Part shown: piece by piece, positions 1 through 5,099 of the stretch | How the letters are laid out: the number at the start of each line of letters is the position of its first letter | Numbering within the stretch: the first letter of the stretch is position 1 | NCBI GenBank assembly: GCA_030535815.1 | Contig: JAUNRD010000094.1 | Span: 1 to 6,968, forward strand | Length of the DNA stretch: 6,968 nt | Origin: Clostridia bacterium | Lineage (GTDB): Bacteria; Bacillota; Clostridia; CAKSNL01; HGM11501 | Direction: 5' to 3' | Translations under genes and position numbers: made by a program | The notes under the pieces: generated by a model | Databases searched by the model: none | What the model saw: the letters and a program-made list of their open reading frames with translations, nothing else | What the model was told of the DNA's origin: nothing

Positions 1-241
1 AATAGCCTTCTTCACTCTGAAAGGAAAAGCGTACTTCCTTGTATTCTTCGGTTTCCTTTTCTTCTTCGATAAGAAAATCGGGTTCGCATTTTTTTATTAA
101 CGGAAGACCTAAAAGGTTACAAAGCTTTTCCTTGGCCTTTTTCTGCCAGGTGAAAAAATCCTCTTTCCCGTCATAGCGCATTTCGGGAACGATTGATTCT
201 GCCAGACGCATATAATGAACCTTGGGATTGTGATTTCGCAT
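1..241 (-). CDS. alpha/beta hydrolase-like protein, N-terminal fragment (runs off left edge)
   Basis: Eighty codons read leftwards from an ATG at 241-239, with a TCCTCC complement (GGAGGA on the minus strand, 247-252) five bases upstream as ribosome binding site. The gene is cut by the window edge, so only the N-terminus is visible. It starts MRNHNPKVHYMRLAES and contains the stretches YDGKEDFFTWQKKAKEKL and LLGLPL, and ends at the edge with VRFSFQSEEGY. From memory, this pattern (an Asp-Gly-x-x-Asp-Phe-x-x-Trp segment, then a strand ending in FQSEEGY) resembles the N-terminal region of clostridial alpha/beta hydrolases of the dienelactone hydrolase/acetylxylan esterase type. The catalytic Ser-His-Asp residues would lie outside the window, so activity cannot be judged. 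No signal peptide is present, which suggests a cytoplasmic protein. It lies downstream of the minus-strand regulator, but a TTGACA box between them suggests its own promoter. The frame is secure; the family name is tentative. Confidence 0.6.
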   Translation of the reverse strand, partial: MRNHNPKVHYMRLAESIVPEMRYDGKEDFFTWQKKAKEKLCNLLGLPLIKKCEPDFLIEEEKETEEYKEVRFSFQSEEGY

Positions 242-275
242 ATTAATCCTCCTTTACTTTGAAGAGCTATTAATA

Positions 276-304
276 AAACTATCATAAATGAATTCGTTTG
301 TCAA
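276..304 (-). promoter_or_regulatory. possible promoter of the hydrolase-like gene
   Basis: On the minus strand a perfect TTGACA (-35, 304-299) overlaps the stop codon of the regulator gene. Seventeen bases further lies TAGTTT (281-276), a poor -10 that matches TATAAT at only three positions. TATGAT at 286-281 is a better hexamer but only 12 bases away. The -35 is convincing and the -10 is not, so this is a weak call. Confidence 0.3.
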
Positions 305-1002
305 TGTGTTTTGCGATAATCTTTCGGGGAAATTCCGAAATGCTTTCTGAACGCCTCGGAAAAGCGGCTCTGGCTTGTAAAGCCGACGGCACGGGAAATC
401 TCTGAAAGACTTTTATCTTTGTCATTAAGCATTGATGCGGCTTTTTCCATTCTGTGCAAATTTATGTGAGAAGCAAGGGATGTTCCGTACACTCTTTTGA
501 AAGACTCTTTAAGTGTCGTTTTGTTGATTAAAAACATTCTTGAAAGACTATCTATGGTAATTCTTTCATCAAGGTGCAAAAGCAGATATTCGTGGACGTC
601 TTTTACGATTTCATCCGGTGCTTTTTCAGAAGGATTCTTTTCGGAAGGACAGGCAATTTCCAGCATTTCCTCCGTCTTTTTGTGAAGCAGGCGGCTTATC
701 TCGGTATCTGATGCTTTGTAATAAACCTCTTTGCCACACCGCCTGCTTTCTATCAGGCCGGCATCTTTAAGTATTCCGAGGTGATGGGAAACGGCGGGAC
801 TTGACATGGCAGTTAAAGCAGAGAGGTTTATTACGCACTCTTCGCGGTGAAATAAAACCCATAGGATTTTAAGACGGGAGGAGTCGGAAAGAATTTTGAA
901 AATGTGTGATACCAAAAGAAAATTACTGCCTTCGGAAAGTTCTTTATAAATTGCTGTCATATTTTCTTTTCTGCCGTGGTCATGGGGAAGAATGAAAGAC
1001 AT
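301..1002 (-). CDS. ArsR/SmtB-type winged-helix fused to AraC-type DNA-binding domain; metal-responsive regulator
   Basis: A 233-residue protein with two DNA-binding modules. Residues about 29-108 form an ArsR/SmtB winged helix, recognisable from FKILSDSSRLKILWVL, the recognition segment SSPAVSHHLGILKDAGLIES and the wing GKEVYY. Residues about 131-231 form a full AraC/XylS double helix-turn-helix with ERITIDSLSRMFLINKTTLK and AVGFTSQSRFSEAFRKHFG followed by ISPKDYRK. The canonical ArsR ELCVCDL metal box is reduced to ECVINL, keeping only Cys56; other possible ligands are His7/His9 in an N-terminal HDH, Cys89 and Cys118. The alpha-5 DxH...HxxE Zn site of CzrA-like proteins is not clearly kept. 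The chosen ATG (1002-1000) has AAAGGAG eight bases upstream (1017-1011); the internal Met15 has no comparable site. Divergence from the HMA/P-type ATPase operon argues that it controls that operon in response to Zn, Cd or Pb. The metal and direction of control are inferred. Confidence 0.88.
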   Translation of the reverse strand: MSFILPHDHGRKENMTAIYKELSEGSNFLLVSHIFKILSDSSRLKILWVLFHREECVINLSALTAMSSPAVSHHLGILKDAGLIESRRCGKEVYYKASDTEISRLLHKKTEEMLEIACPSEKNPSEKAPDEIVKDVHEYLLLHLDERITIDSLSRMFLINKTTLKESFKRVYGTSLASHINLHRMEKAASMLNDKDKSLSEISRAVGFTSQSRFSEAFRKHFGISPKDYRKTH

Positions 1003-1062
1003 GATATTTTCTCCTTTTTGGAAATTTTATTTGCTCTATCGGACAAAATGAAGCTTAAAGCA

Positions 1063-1091
1063 TTGATTTTATCCTAAAAACAGTATATTAT
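1063..1091 (+). promoter_or_regulatory. sigma-A promoter of the metal-export operon
   Basis: TTGATT (-35, 1063-1068), a 17-base spacer and TATTAT (-10, 1086-1091) lie about 50 bases before the HMA gene. Transcription would start near 1098, immediately before the palindrome at 1102-1119, so a repressor bound there could block it. Confidence 0.55.
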
Positions 1092-1101
1092 AAAATAAAC
1101 G

Positions 1102-1119
1102 ATTAAGCAAGTGTTTAAT
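1102..1119. promoter_or_regulatory. candidate ArsR/SmtB operator (imperfect palindrome)
   Basis: ATTAAGCAAGTGTTTAAT is symmetric at 14 of 18 positions, with ATTAA and TTAAT outer arms. AT-rich palindromes of this size downstream of the -10 are typical operators of ArsR/SmtB repressors. The position between the probable start site and the ribosome binding site (1125-1132) fits steric repression. Which half of the fusion regulator would recognise it cannot be told. Confidence 0.45.
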
Positions 1120-1137
1120 TGATAAAGGAGGGATATT

Positions 1138-1356
1138 ATGAAAAAAACATACAATATTGAAGTGGATTGTGCAACATGTGCGTCTTTAATGGAGGAAGCG
1201 ACAGGTAAGGTATGTGGCATAAAAGAGTGCTCCGTAAGCTTTCTGACTCAGAAAATGACAGTGGAATTTACAGAAGGTGCAGATGAGAAAAAGGTAATGA
1301 AGGAAGTTTTTAAAGCCTGCAGGAAAATTGAACCGGATTGCGAAATTGAATTTTAG
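1138..1356 (+). CDS. free-standing heavy-metal-associated (HMA) domain protein
   Basis: A 72-residue single-domain protein of HMA (ferredoxin-like beta-alpha-beta-beta-alpha-beta) size. The metal-binding loop is DCATC, with Cys11 and Cys14; the Asp before the first Cys is typical of the HMA domains attached to Zn/Cd/Pb ATPases (ZntA/CadA) rather than copper chaperones, which usually carry MxCxxC with Met or Thr. Further cysteines at 26, 31, 61 and 68 are unusual for so short a protein and might add ligands. The start has a strong AAGGAGGG (1125-1132). The gene is the first of an operon; its stop overlaps the ribosome binding site of the ATPase gene, so translation is probably coupled. Because the ATPase lacks an N-terminal HMA domain, this protein probably acts as the detached metal-delivery or sensing domain in the cytoplasm. 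That partnership is inferred from the gene arrangement. Confidence 0.87.
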   Translation: MKKTYNIEVDCATCASLMEEATGKVCGIKECSVSFLTQKMTVEFTEGADEKKVMKEVFKACRKIEPDCEIEF

Positions 1357-1367
1357 GAGCGGGGCGG
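1355..1367 (+). promoter_or_regulatory. ribosome binding site supporting a TTG start for the ATPase
   Basis: AGGAG (1355-1359) overlaps the TAG stop of the HMA gene (1354-1356) and is followed by GGGGCGG (1361-1367), 5 bases before TTG at 1373. The other in-frame starts, TTG 1328 inside the HMA gene and ATG 1394, have no comparable site, so TTG 1373 is preferred. Confidence 0.5.
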
Positions 1368-1372
1368 TTAAT

Positions 1373-3253
1373 TTGAAGAAAAAACACAAAATAATGCTTA
1401 TAAGAATCCTGCTGTCAGCAGGTTTAACGGTTTTAGCCAATATTGTTCCGATTGACGGAATGTTCCGTTTTTTTGCATTTGCCGGAATTTACATCCTGAT
1501 AGGCTATGATATATTAAGGAAATGCGTTAAGGGAATTGCAAACGGCAGGTTTATGGATGAAAATTTCCTTATGACAATTGCAACCATCGGGGCTTTTGCC
1601 ATAGCGATTTATGAAAAGAGCGGAGATTATAACGAAGCTGTTGCGGTTATGCTTCTTTATCAGACGGGGGAACTTTTTCAGGGATTGGCTGTTGCAAAAA
1701 GCCGCAGAAGCATAGGTGAACTTATGGATATCCGCCCGGATTATGCCAACATTGAAAAGGACGGAGATATTGTGAAAGTATCGCCGGATGAGGTTTCTCC
1801 GGGAAGTATAATAACGGTTTTTCCCGGGGAGAAAATTCCCATTGACGGAATTATAGACGAGGGCAAAAGCGAAATTGACACAAAGGCACTGACCGGGGAA
1901 AGCCTGCCGAGAAGTATAGAAAAAGGAGCAGAAGTAGCAAGCGGATGCATAAACCTGACAGGAGTATTGAAAGTCCGTACCACGAAAGACTTTGGAGATT
2001 CCACGGTTTCAAAAATATTGGAGTTAGTTGAAAATGCATCTATGCGGAAGGCAAAATCTGAAAAATTTATTTCCAAATTTGCAAAAATTTATACTCCGAT
2101 TGTCTGTATTTCGGCTCTTTTGCTTGGGGCTATGCCGCCATTGGCTTCACTTATAACAACAGGGGAAGCGGATTTTATAACCTGGATTTACAGGGCTCTT
2201 ACTTTTCTTGTAATCAGCTGTCCCTGTGCTTTGGTTATAAGTGTACCCTTAAGCTTTTTTGCGGGAATAGGCGGTGCAAGCCGTGAGGGTATTTTAATAA
2301 AAGGGTCATCTTTTATTGAAACTGTGGCTAAAATAAAATATATGGTTTTCGATAAGACCGGAACTCTTACTGAAGGCACCTTCTCTGTAACAGGAATCAA
2401 AACGGAAGGTATAAGTGAGGAATGGCTGGTTGAATGTGCCGCCCATGTGGAAAGCTTTTCAAAGCATCCGATAGCTAAAAGTATTGTATCGGAATATAAA
2501 AAGGAGATTGATTTATCCCGCGTGAGTGATGTAAGAGAACTTGGCGGAGAAGGAATAATGGCAAAATTTGAAGGCCATGAAGTTGCCTTAGGAAACAGCC
2601 GGCTTGCAAAAAGGCTTGGAGCGGGGTTGGAAGAAAAAGAAGATGGGAATACAAGGGTTTATGCTTTTTTGGACGGAGAATACAAAGGTGCTTTTCTGGT
2701 GGCAGACCGTCTTAAGGCAAAGACAAAAGAGGCTATTTCCGAAATGAAAAAGCTGGGTGTGAAAAAGTGTATTATGCTGACCGGGGATACAAAAGCGGTT
2801 GCGGAAAAAATTGCAGCAGAGGCAGGAATTGACGAATTTGAAAGTGATCTTATGCCATCTGATAAGGTGAAAAAAGTTGAGAAGCTTCTTGCGGTGGCGA
2901 AACAGGGTGAAAAGCTTGCTTTTGCCGGGGACGGTATAAATGATGCTCCTGTGCTGGCAAGGGCAGATGTGGGAATAGCAATGGGAGCTATGGGAAGCGA
3001 TGCGGCAATTGAAGCTTCTGATGTGGTGATTATGGACGATGACCCTTTAAAAATAGCAAGGGCTGTAAAGATATCCCGTAAATGTATGAAAATAGTAAAG
3101 GAGAATATTATGTTTTCGCTGCTGGTAAAGGTTTTGTGCCTCATACTGGTAGCCTTGGGATATGCAGGAATGTGGCTTGGAATTTTCGCCGATGTAGGAG
3201 TAATGGTCCTTGCGGTACTTAATTCCGTGAGGGCAATGAAAGTGAAAAAATAA
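1373..3253 (+). CDS. cadA: P1B-2-type Zn2+/Cd2+/Pb2+-exporting P-type ATPase
   Basis: A 626-residue integral membrane ATPase that would pump divalent soft metals out of the cytoplasm using ATP. Numbered from the TTG at 1373, the diagnostic motifs are: TGES of the actuator domain (174-177), the CPC transmembrane metal site (283-285), DKTGT with phosphorylated Asp327, the HP dipeptide of the nucleotide domain (365-366), MLTGD (478-482) and GDGIND (519-524). The last helices carry Lys586 and Asp607 (LLVKVL and FADVGVMVL), the pair that marks the ZntA/CadA Zn/Cd/Pb subgroup rather than the copper ATPases. All catalytic residues are present. The N-terminus goes almost directly into membrane helices, with no HMA domain, which instead is encoded by the preceding gene. 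A ribosome binding site overlapping that gene's stop indicates coupled expression. Regulation is presumably by the divergent ArsR-AraC protein. Exact metal preference is not determined by sequence. Confidence 0.93.
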   Translation: MKKKHKIMLIRILLSAGLTVLANIVPIDGMFRFFAFAGIYILIGYDILRKCVKGIANGRFMDENFLMTIATIGAFAIAIYEKSGDYNEAVAVMLLYQTGELFQGLAVAKSRRSIGELMDIRPDYANIEKDGDIVKVSPDEVSPGSIITVFPGEKIPIDGIIDEGKSEIDTKALTGESLPRSIEKGAEVASGCINLTGVLKVRTTKDFGDSTVSKILELVENASMRKAKSEKFISKFAKIYTPIVCISALLLGAMPPLASLITTGEADFITWIYRALTFLVISCPCALVISVPLSFFAGIGGASREGILIKGSSFIETVAKIKYMVFDKTGTLTEGTFSVTGIKTEGISEEWLVECAAHVESFSKHPIAKSIVSEYKKEIDLSRVSDVRELGGEGIMAKFEGHEVALGNSRLAKRLGAGLEEKEDGNTRVYAFLDGEYKGAFLVADRLKAKTKEAISEMKKLGVKKCIMLTGDTKAVAEKIAAEAGIDEFESDLMPSDKVKKVEKLLAVAKQGEKLAFAGDGINDAPVLARADVGIAMGAMGSDAAIEASDVVIMDDDPLKIARAVKISRKCMKIVKENIMFSLLVKVLCLILVALGYAGMWLGIFADVGVMVLAVLNSVRAMKVKK

Positions 3254-3258
3254 TTTCG

Positions 3259-3300
3259 ATAGTAAAAAAACCTGATTACGAGTTTTTGTACTATTTTTTT
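3259..3300 (+). terminator. rho-independent terminator of the metal-export operon
   Basis: A 13-base stem with one mismatch (arms 3259-3271 and 3282-3294, starting ATAGTA and ending TACTAT) with a 10-base loop, followed directly by seven T. The stem is AT-rich, so termination may be incomplete and some readthrough into yabP is possible. Confidence 0.65.
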
Positions 3301-3316
3301 AATTAATGCATAGTAT
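3289..3316 (+). promoter_or_regulatory. possible sigma-E-type sporulation promoter for yabP-yabQ
   Basis: TACTATT (3289-3295) resembles the sigma-E -35 (KMATATT) at six of seven positions, and CATAGTAT (3309-3316) resembles the -10 (CATACAMT) at six of eight. The spacer is 13 bases, one shorter than usual. yabP and yabQ are known sigma-E genes in Bacillus subtilis, which makes a site here expected. It overlaps the terminator arm, and AT-rich DNA gives chance matches, so the call is tentative. Confidence 0.35.
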
Positions 3317-3341
3317 TTAAATATGTAAAGGAGGAATTATT

Positions 3342-3626
3342 ATGGAAGAAAAAAGAATGCTTCAGAAAGTAAATCACAATATAATTATGGAGGGACGCAA
3401 AAAACTTTCGGTAAGCGCGGTTGAGGAAGTCGGAGCCTTTGACGAGGAATCTGTAACATTGAAAACAGCACTTGGAACTCTCACTATAAAAGGGGAAAAA
3501 CTTAAAATAAATAAGCTGAGTGTGGAAACCGGAGATGTGGATATTGAAGGTGAAATAAATTCCTGTTCCTATAAGGCGGAAGAAGGAAATGCGGCAAAAG
3601 GAATTTTCAGTAAGCTGTTTAAATGA
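3342..3626 (+). CDS. yabP: sporulation protein YabP
   Basis: A 94-residue protein whose length and sequence match the YabP family. The recognisable core is the LTIKGEKLKINKLSVETGDVDIEGEI segment in shortened form: a glycine, then a strand with LKI, a conserved LS-E-GD turn and an IEGEI-NSCSY strand. No signal peptide or membrane helix is present. In B. subtilis YabP is made in the mother cell under sigma-E and is involved in spore maturation; its biochemical role is not known. The start has AAAGGAGG (3327-3334) seven bases upstream. The stop overlaps the yabQ start (ATGA), as expected for a tightly coupled pair, and the family pairing with YabQ strongly supports the identity. Unlike the usual arrangement, no S4-domain gene precedes it here; a metal-export operon does. 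Confidence 0.92.
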   Translation: MEEKRMLQKVNHNIIMEGRKKLSVSAVEEVGAFDEESVTLKTALGTLTIKGEKLKINKLSVETGDVDIEGEINSCSYKAEEGNAAKGIFSKLFK

Positions 3627-4120
3627 CTGAAATGACTGAAAAAGAGGTAGAGGTTTTTGTAAACTGTCTGATGTCAGGCTTGTGTGCCGGTATGCTGTTT
3701 GATGTTTTCAGGGTGATAAGAAAAAGTTTTCGAAAAAAAAGGTTTCTTACGGATTTGTGTGACGGCATATTCTGGTCTTTATATACTGTGATATTCGTTT
3801 GGTGGATATTCAAAGTCAACGACGGGGCATTAAGGTGGTTTGTTTTTGCGGGGATGAGTGTTGGAGGGGCAATATATTTTTCGGTGCTGAGTAATTTTTT
3901 TGTTCCTCTTGGATTATTCGTATCATATTTGTTGCAGAAGTTTGTTAAAACGGCGGTATTGATTTTGCTTTTTCCGGTAAAGATTTTCCTTAAATTAAGC
4001 CGGAAATTTTTTGTTTGTGCAATTATCCCCGTAAGAAAAATAAATAAAAAAATTGCAATACTGGGGTGCTTTTTTAAGCGAAAGGCTCGAATACGAAAAT
4101 TTTGTACAAAAAAATTATAA
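3623..4120 (+). CDS. yabQ: spore cortex biosynthesis protein YabQ
   Basis: A 165-residue membrane protein. About four hydrophobic segments are visible: residues 10-28 (with GLCAGMLFD), 48-64, 69-90 and 93-118. The family signature near the N-terminus is seen in the Gly-rich helix followed by LFDVFRVIRK, and DGIFW and NDGALRWF match the conserved Asp/Trp and Asn-Gly-x-x-Arg positions. The C-terminus is strongly basic (Lys/Arg), presumably cytoplasmic. In B. subtilis YabQ localises to the outer forespore membrane and is needed for cortex formation; this function is carried over from the family. The ATG at 3623 overlaps the yabP stop as ATGA. The first nine bases are repeated directly (ATGACTGAA twice), giving a second in-frame ATG at 3632, so the exact start is ambiguous by three residues. 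Confidence 0.9.
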   Translation: MTEMTEKEVEVFVNCLMSGLCAGMLFDVFRVIRKSFRKKRFLTDLCDGIFWSLYTVIFVWWIFKVNDGALRWFVFAGMSVGGAIYFSVLSNFFVPLGLFVSYLLQKFVKTAVLILLFPVKIFLKLSRKFFVCAIIPVRKINKKIAILGCFFKRKARIRKFCTKKL

Positions 4121-4137
4121 AAAACTCAAAAAAAGGC

Positions 4138-4166
4138 TTTACAAGAAGCTTTGTGTAGTATATAAT
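4138..4166 (+). promoter_or_regulatory. sigma-A promoter of divIC
   Basis: TTTACA (-35, 4138-4143), a 17-base spacer and a perfect TATAAT (-10, 4161-4166) lie just after yabQ and about 45 bases before the divIC start. It gives the division gene vegetative expression independent of the sporulation genes upstream. Confidence 0.75.
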
Positions 4167-4210
4167 ATTTTTATTATTGGGTAAAATGTAAATTTGACTT
4201 AGGAGAAAAT

Positions 4211-4480
4211 ATGAAAAAACGTTTTTTTGTATATATTCTTACAGGGCTTTTGCTCATCTATTTTGTGGGGATGCTTGTGTCCCAGCAGATAAAAATAAAT
4301 GAGCGCGAAGAGGAAATAGAGCTTCTTCAGTCAGAGATAGAACGGGTAAAGGAAGAAAGCGAAGAACTAAAGGAAGAGATTGAGAACGCCGACAGCAGGG
4401 AAACTATTGAATCTATTGCGAGAGAAGAACTTGGTCTGGTTTATCCGGACGAGCGAAAGTTTGTTGATTCAAACGGTTAA
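4211..4480 (+). CDS. divIC: septum formation initiator DivIC/FtsB family
   Basis: An 89-residue bitopic membrane protein: a short basic cytoplasmic N-terminus (MKKR), one transmembrane helix (about 5-24), a highly charged Glu/Lys heptad coiled coil (about 29-62), and the conserved C-terminal motif AREELGLVYPDE (70-81), the hallmark of DivIC/FtsB. In Firmicutes DivIC forms a complex with FtsL and DivIB at the division site and is needed for septum assembly. The protein is shorter than B. subtilis DivIC but keeps all parts. ATG at 4211 has AGGAG five bases upstream (4201-4205). Location between yabQ and an S1-domain gene is the arrangement known from B. subtilis, and together with the motif makes the assignment firm. 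A consensus sigma-A promoter precedes it. Confidence 0.9.
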   Translation: MKKRFFVYILTGLLLIYFVGMLVSQQIKINEREEEIELLQSEIERVKEESEELKEEIENADSRETIESIAREELGLVYPDERKFVDSNG

Positions 4481-4508
4481 GGCCGTTTACATACATGAGA
4501 TAATTAAT

Positions 4509-4516
4509 GGGAGGAG
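4509..4516 (+). promoter_or_regulatory. ribosome binding site selecting GTG 4525 for the S1 protein
   Basis: GGGAGGAG lies eight bases before GTG 4525. An in-frame ATG at 4507 overlaps this site and has no binding site of its own. The GTG start also gives the family-typical beginning, MELELGKIVEGKV. Confidence 0.65.
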
Positions 4517-4524
4517 CAGTTTCC

Positions 4525-4953
4525 GTGGAGTTGGAATTGGGGAAAATAGTAGAAGGAAAGGTATCCGGCATAACAGCGTTTGGCGCATTTGTTGAGCTTC
4601 CGGGAGGAAAGTCGGGGCTTGTACATATTTCTGAGGTTTCCAGGGATTATGTAAAGGATATCAATGAGCATCTTAAGGTTGGGGATGTTGTAAAGGTAAA
4701 AATCACCAACATAGATCCTAACGGAAAAATTGGGTTGTCAATCAAGAAAGCACAGGAAGAAGAAAGAAAGAAAAAGTATGTGTTTTCCGGTGTTCCCGCA
4801 GAGTTTTCCTTTGGTACGGACAAGGGTGAGGATTTATCCTTTGAGGATAAACTTGCGAAGTTCAAGCAGGATTCCACAGACCGTATGCAGGATGTGAAAA
4901 AGGCAGCGGAGAACAGACGTACAGGGTACAAAAAGTCTTCGGGAAATTATTGA
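4525..4953 (+). CDS. yabR: S1-domain RNA-binding protein, YabR/general stress protein 13 type
   Basis: A 142-residue protein with one N-terminal S1 RNA-binding fold (about 1-72): GKIVEGKVSGITAFGAFVEL, GLVHISEVS, LKVGDVVKVKI and IGLSIKK are the successive S1 strand motifs. A Lys/Glu-rich linker and a charged C-terminal tail follow, with SFEDKLAKFKQDS and a basic end (RRTGYKK), which is the pattern of the YabR/GSP13 family. These proteins are thought to bind RNA or ribosomes; the precise role is not settled. The start is placed at GTG 4525 because GGGAGGAG lies at the right distance; the longer ATG 4507 version would add six residues. The gene follows divIC by 44 bases and probably shares its sigma-A promoter, as no separate promoter is seen. 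A strong terminator follows. Confidence 0.87.
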   Translation: MELELGKIVEGKVSGITAFGAFVELPGGKSGLVHISEVSRDYVKDINEHLKVGDVVKVKITNIDPNGKIGLSIKKAQEEERKKKYVFSGVPAEFSFGTDKGEDLSFEDKLAKFKQDSTDRMQDVKKAAENRRTGYKKSSGNY

Positions 4954-4967
4954 TGGCATCTTATATC

Positions 4968-5004
4968 AGACGTGCAGGGAACGCTGCACGTCTTGTTTTG
5001 TATT
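4968..5004 (+). terminator. rho-independent terminator after the divIC-yabR unit
   Basis: A perfect 10-bp stem (AGACGTGCAG 4968-4977 with CTGCACGTCT 4984-4993), six-base loop, then a T-rich tail interrupted by G (TTGTTTTGTATTTT). Confidence 0.85.
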
Positions 5005-5020
5005 TTATTCTAAATTATTA

Positions 5021-5049
5021 TTGACTTAAAGGTTTTTTTATGTTAAAAT
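5021..5049 (+). promoter_or_regulatory. strong sigma-A promoter of the exported CBM protein gene
   Basis: TTGACT (5021-5026), 17-base spacer ending in an extended TGT (5041-5043), and TAAAAT (5044-5049). A very good AGGAGG (5087-5092) follows seven bases before ATG 5100. Together these predict high expression, in agreement with the codon use of the gene. Confidence 0.75.
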
Positions 5050-5099
5050 TCATATAAGCGATTATGCTGATATTAAAGAAATTTTTAGGAGGAATCATC

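Noticed and set aside
497..685. Plus-strand open frame of 62 codons inside the regulator
   Set aside because: Antisense to a clearly coding ArsR-AraC gene, no ribosome binding site, no recognisable motif.
1040..1062. Possible second operator around AAGCTT
   Set aside because: Symmetry beyond the HindIII-like hexamer and outer AATG/CATT is poor.
1451..1860. Repeated ATTGACGGAAT sequence in the ATPase
   Set aside because: Both copies encode Ile-Asp-Gly in unrelated parts of the protein; coincidence of codon use.
2659..3144. 161-codon minus-strand frame inside the ATPase gene
   Set aside because: Antisense shadow of the highly conserved TGD/GDGIND region; composition (Ser/Ile/Ala rich) is what reverse translation of that region gives.
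4100..4111. Perfect 12-base palindrome TTTTGTACAAAA near the yabQ 3' end
   Set aside because: Lies in coding sequence, low complexity arms, no hairpin loop space; likely chance.
4471..4488. Hairpin AAACGG-TTAAGG-CCGTTT at the divIC stop
   Set aside because: Six-bp stem without a T-tract; not a terminator, and the yabR gene probably depends on readthrough here.
4380..4595. 71-codon plus-strand frame bridging divIC and yabR
   Set aside because: Overlaps both real genes in another frame, with no start signal.
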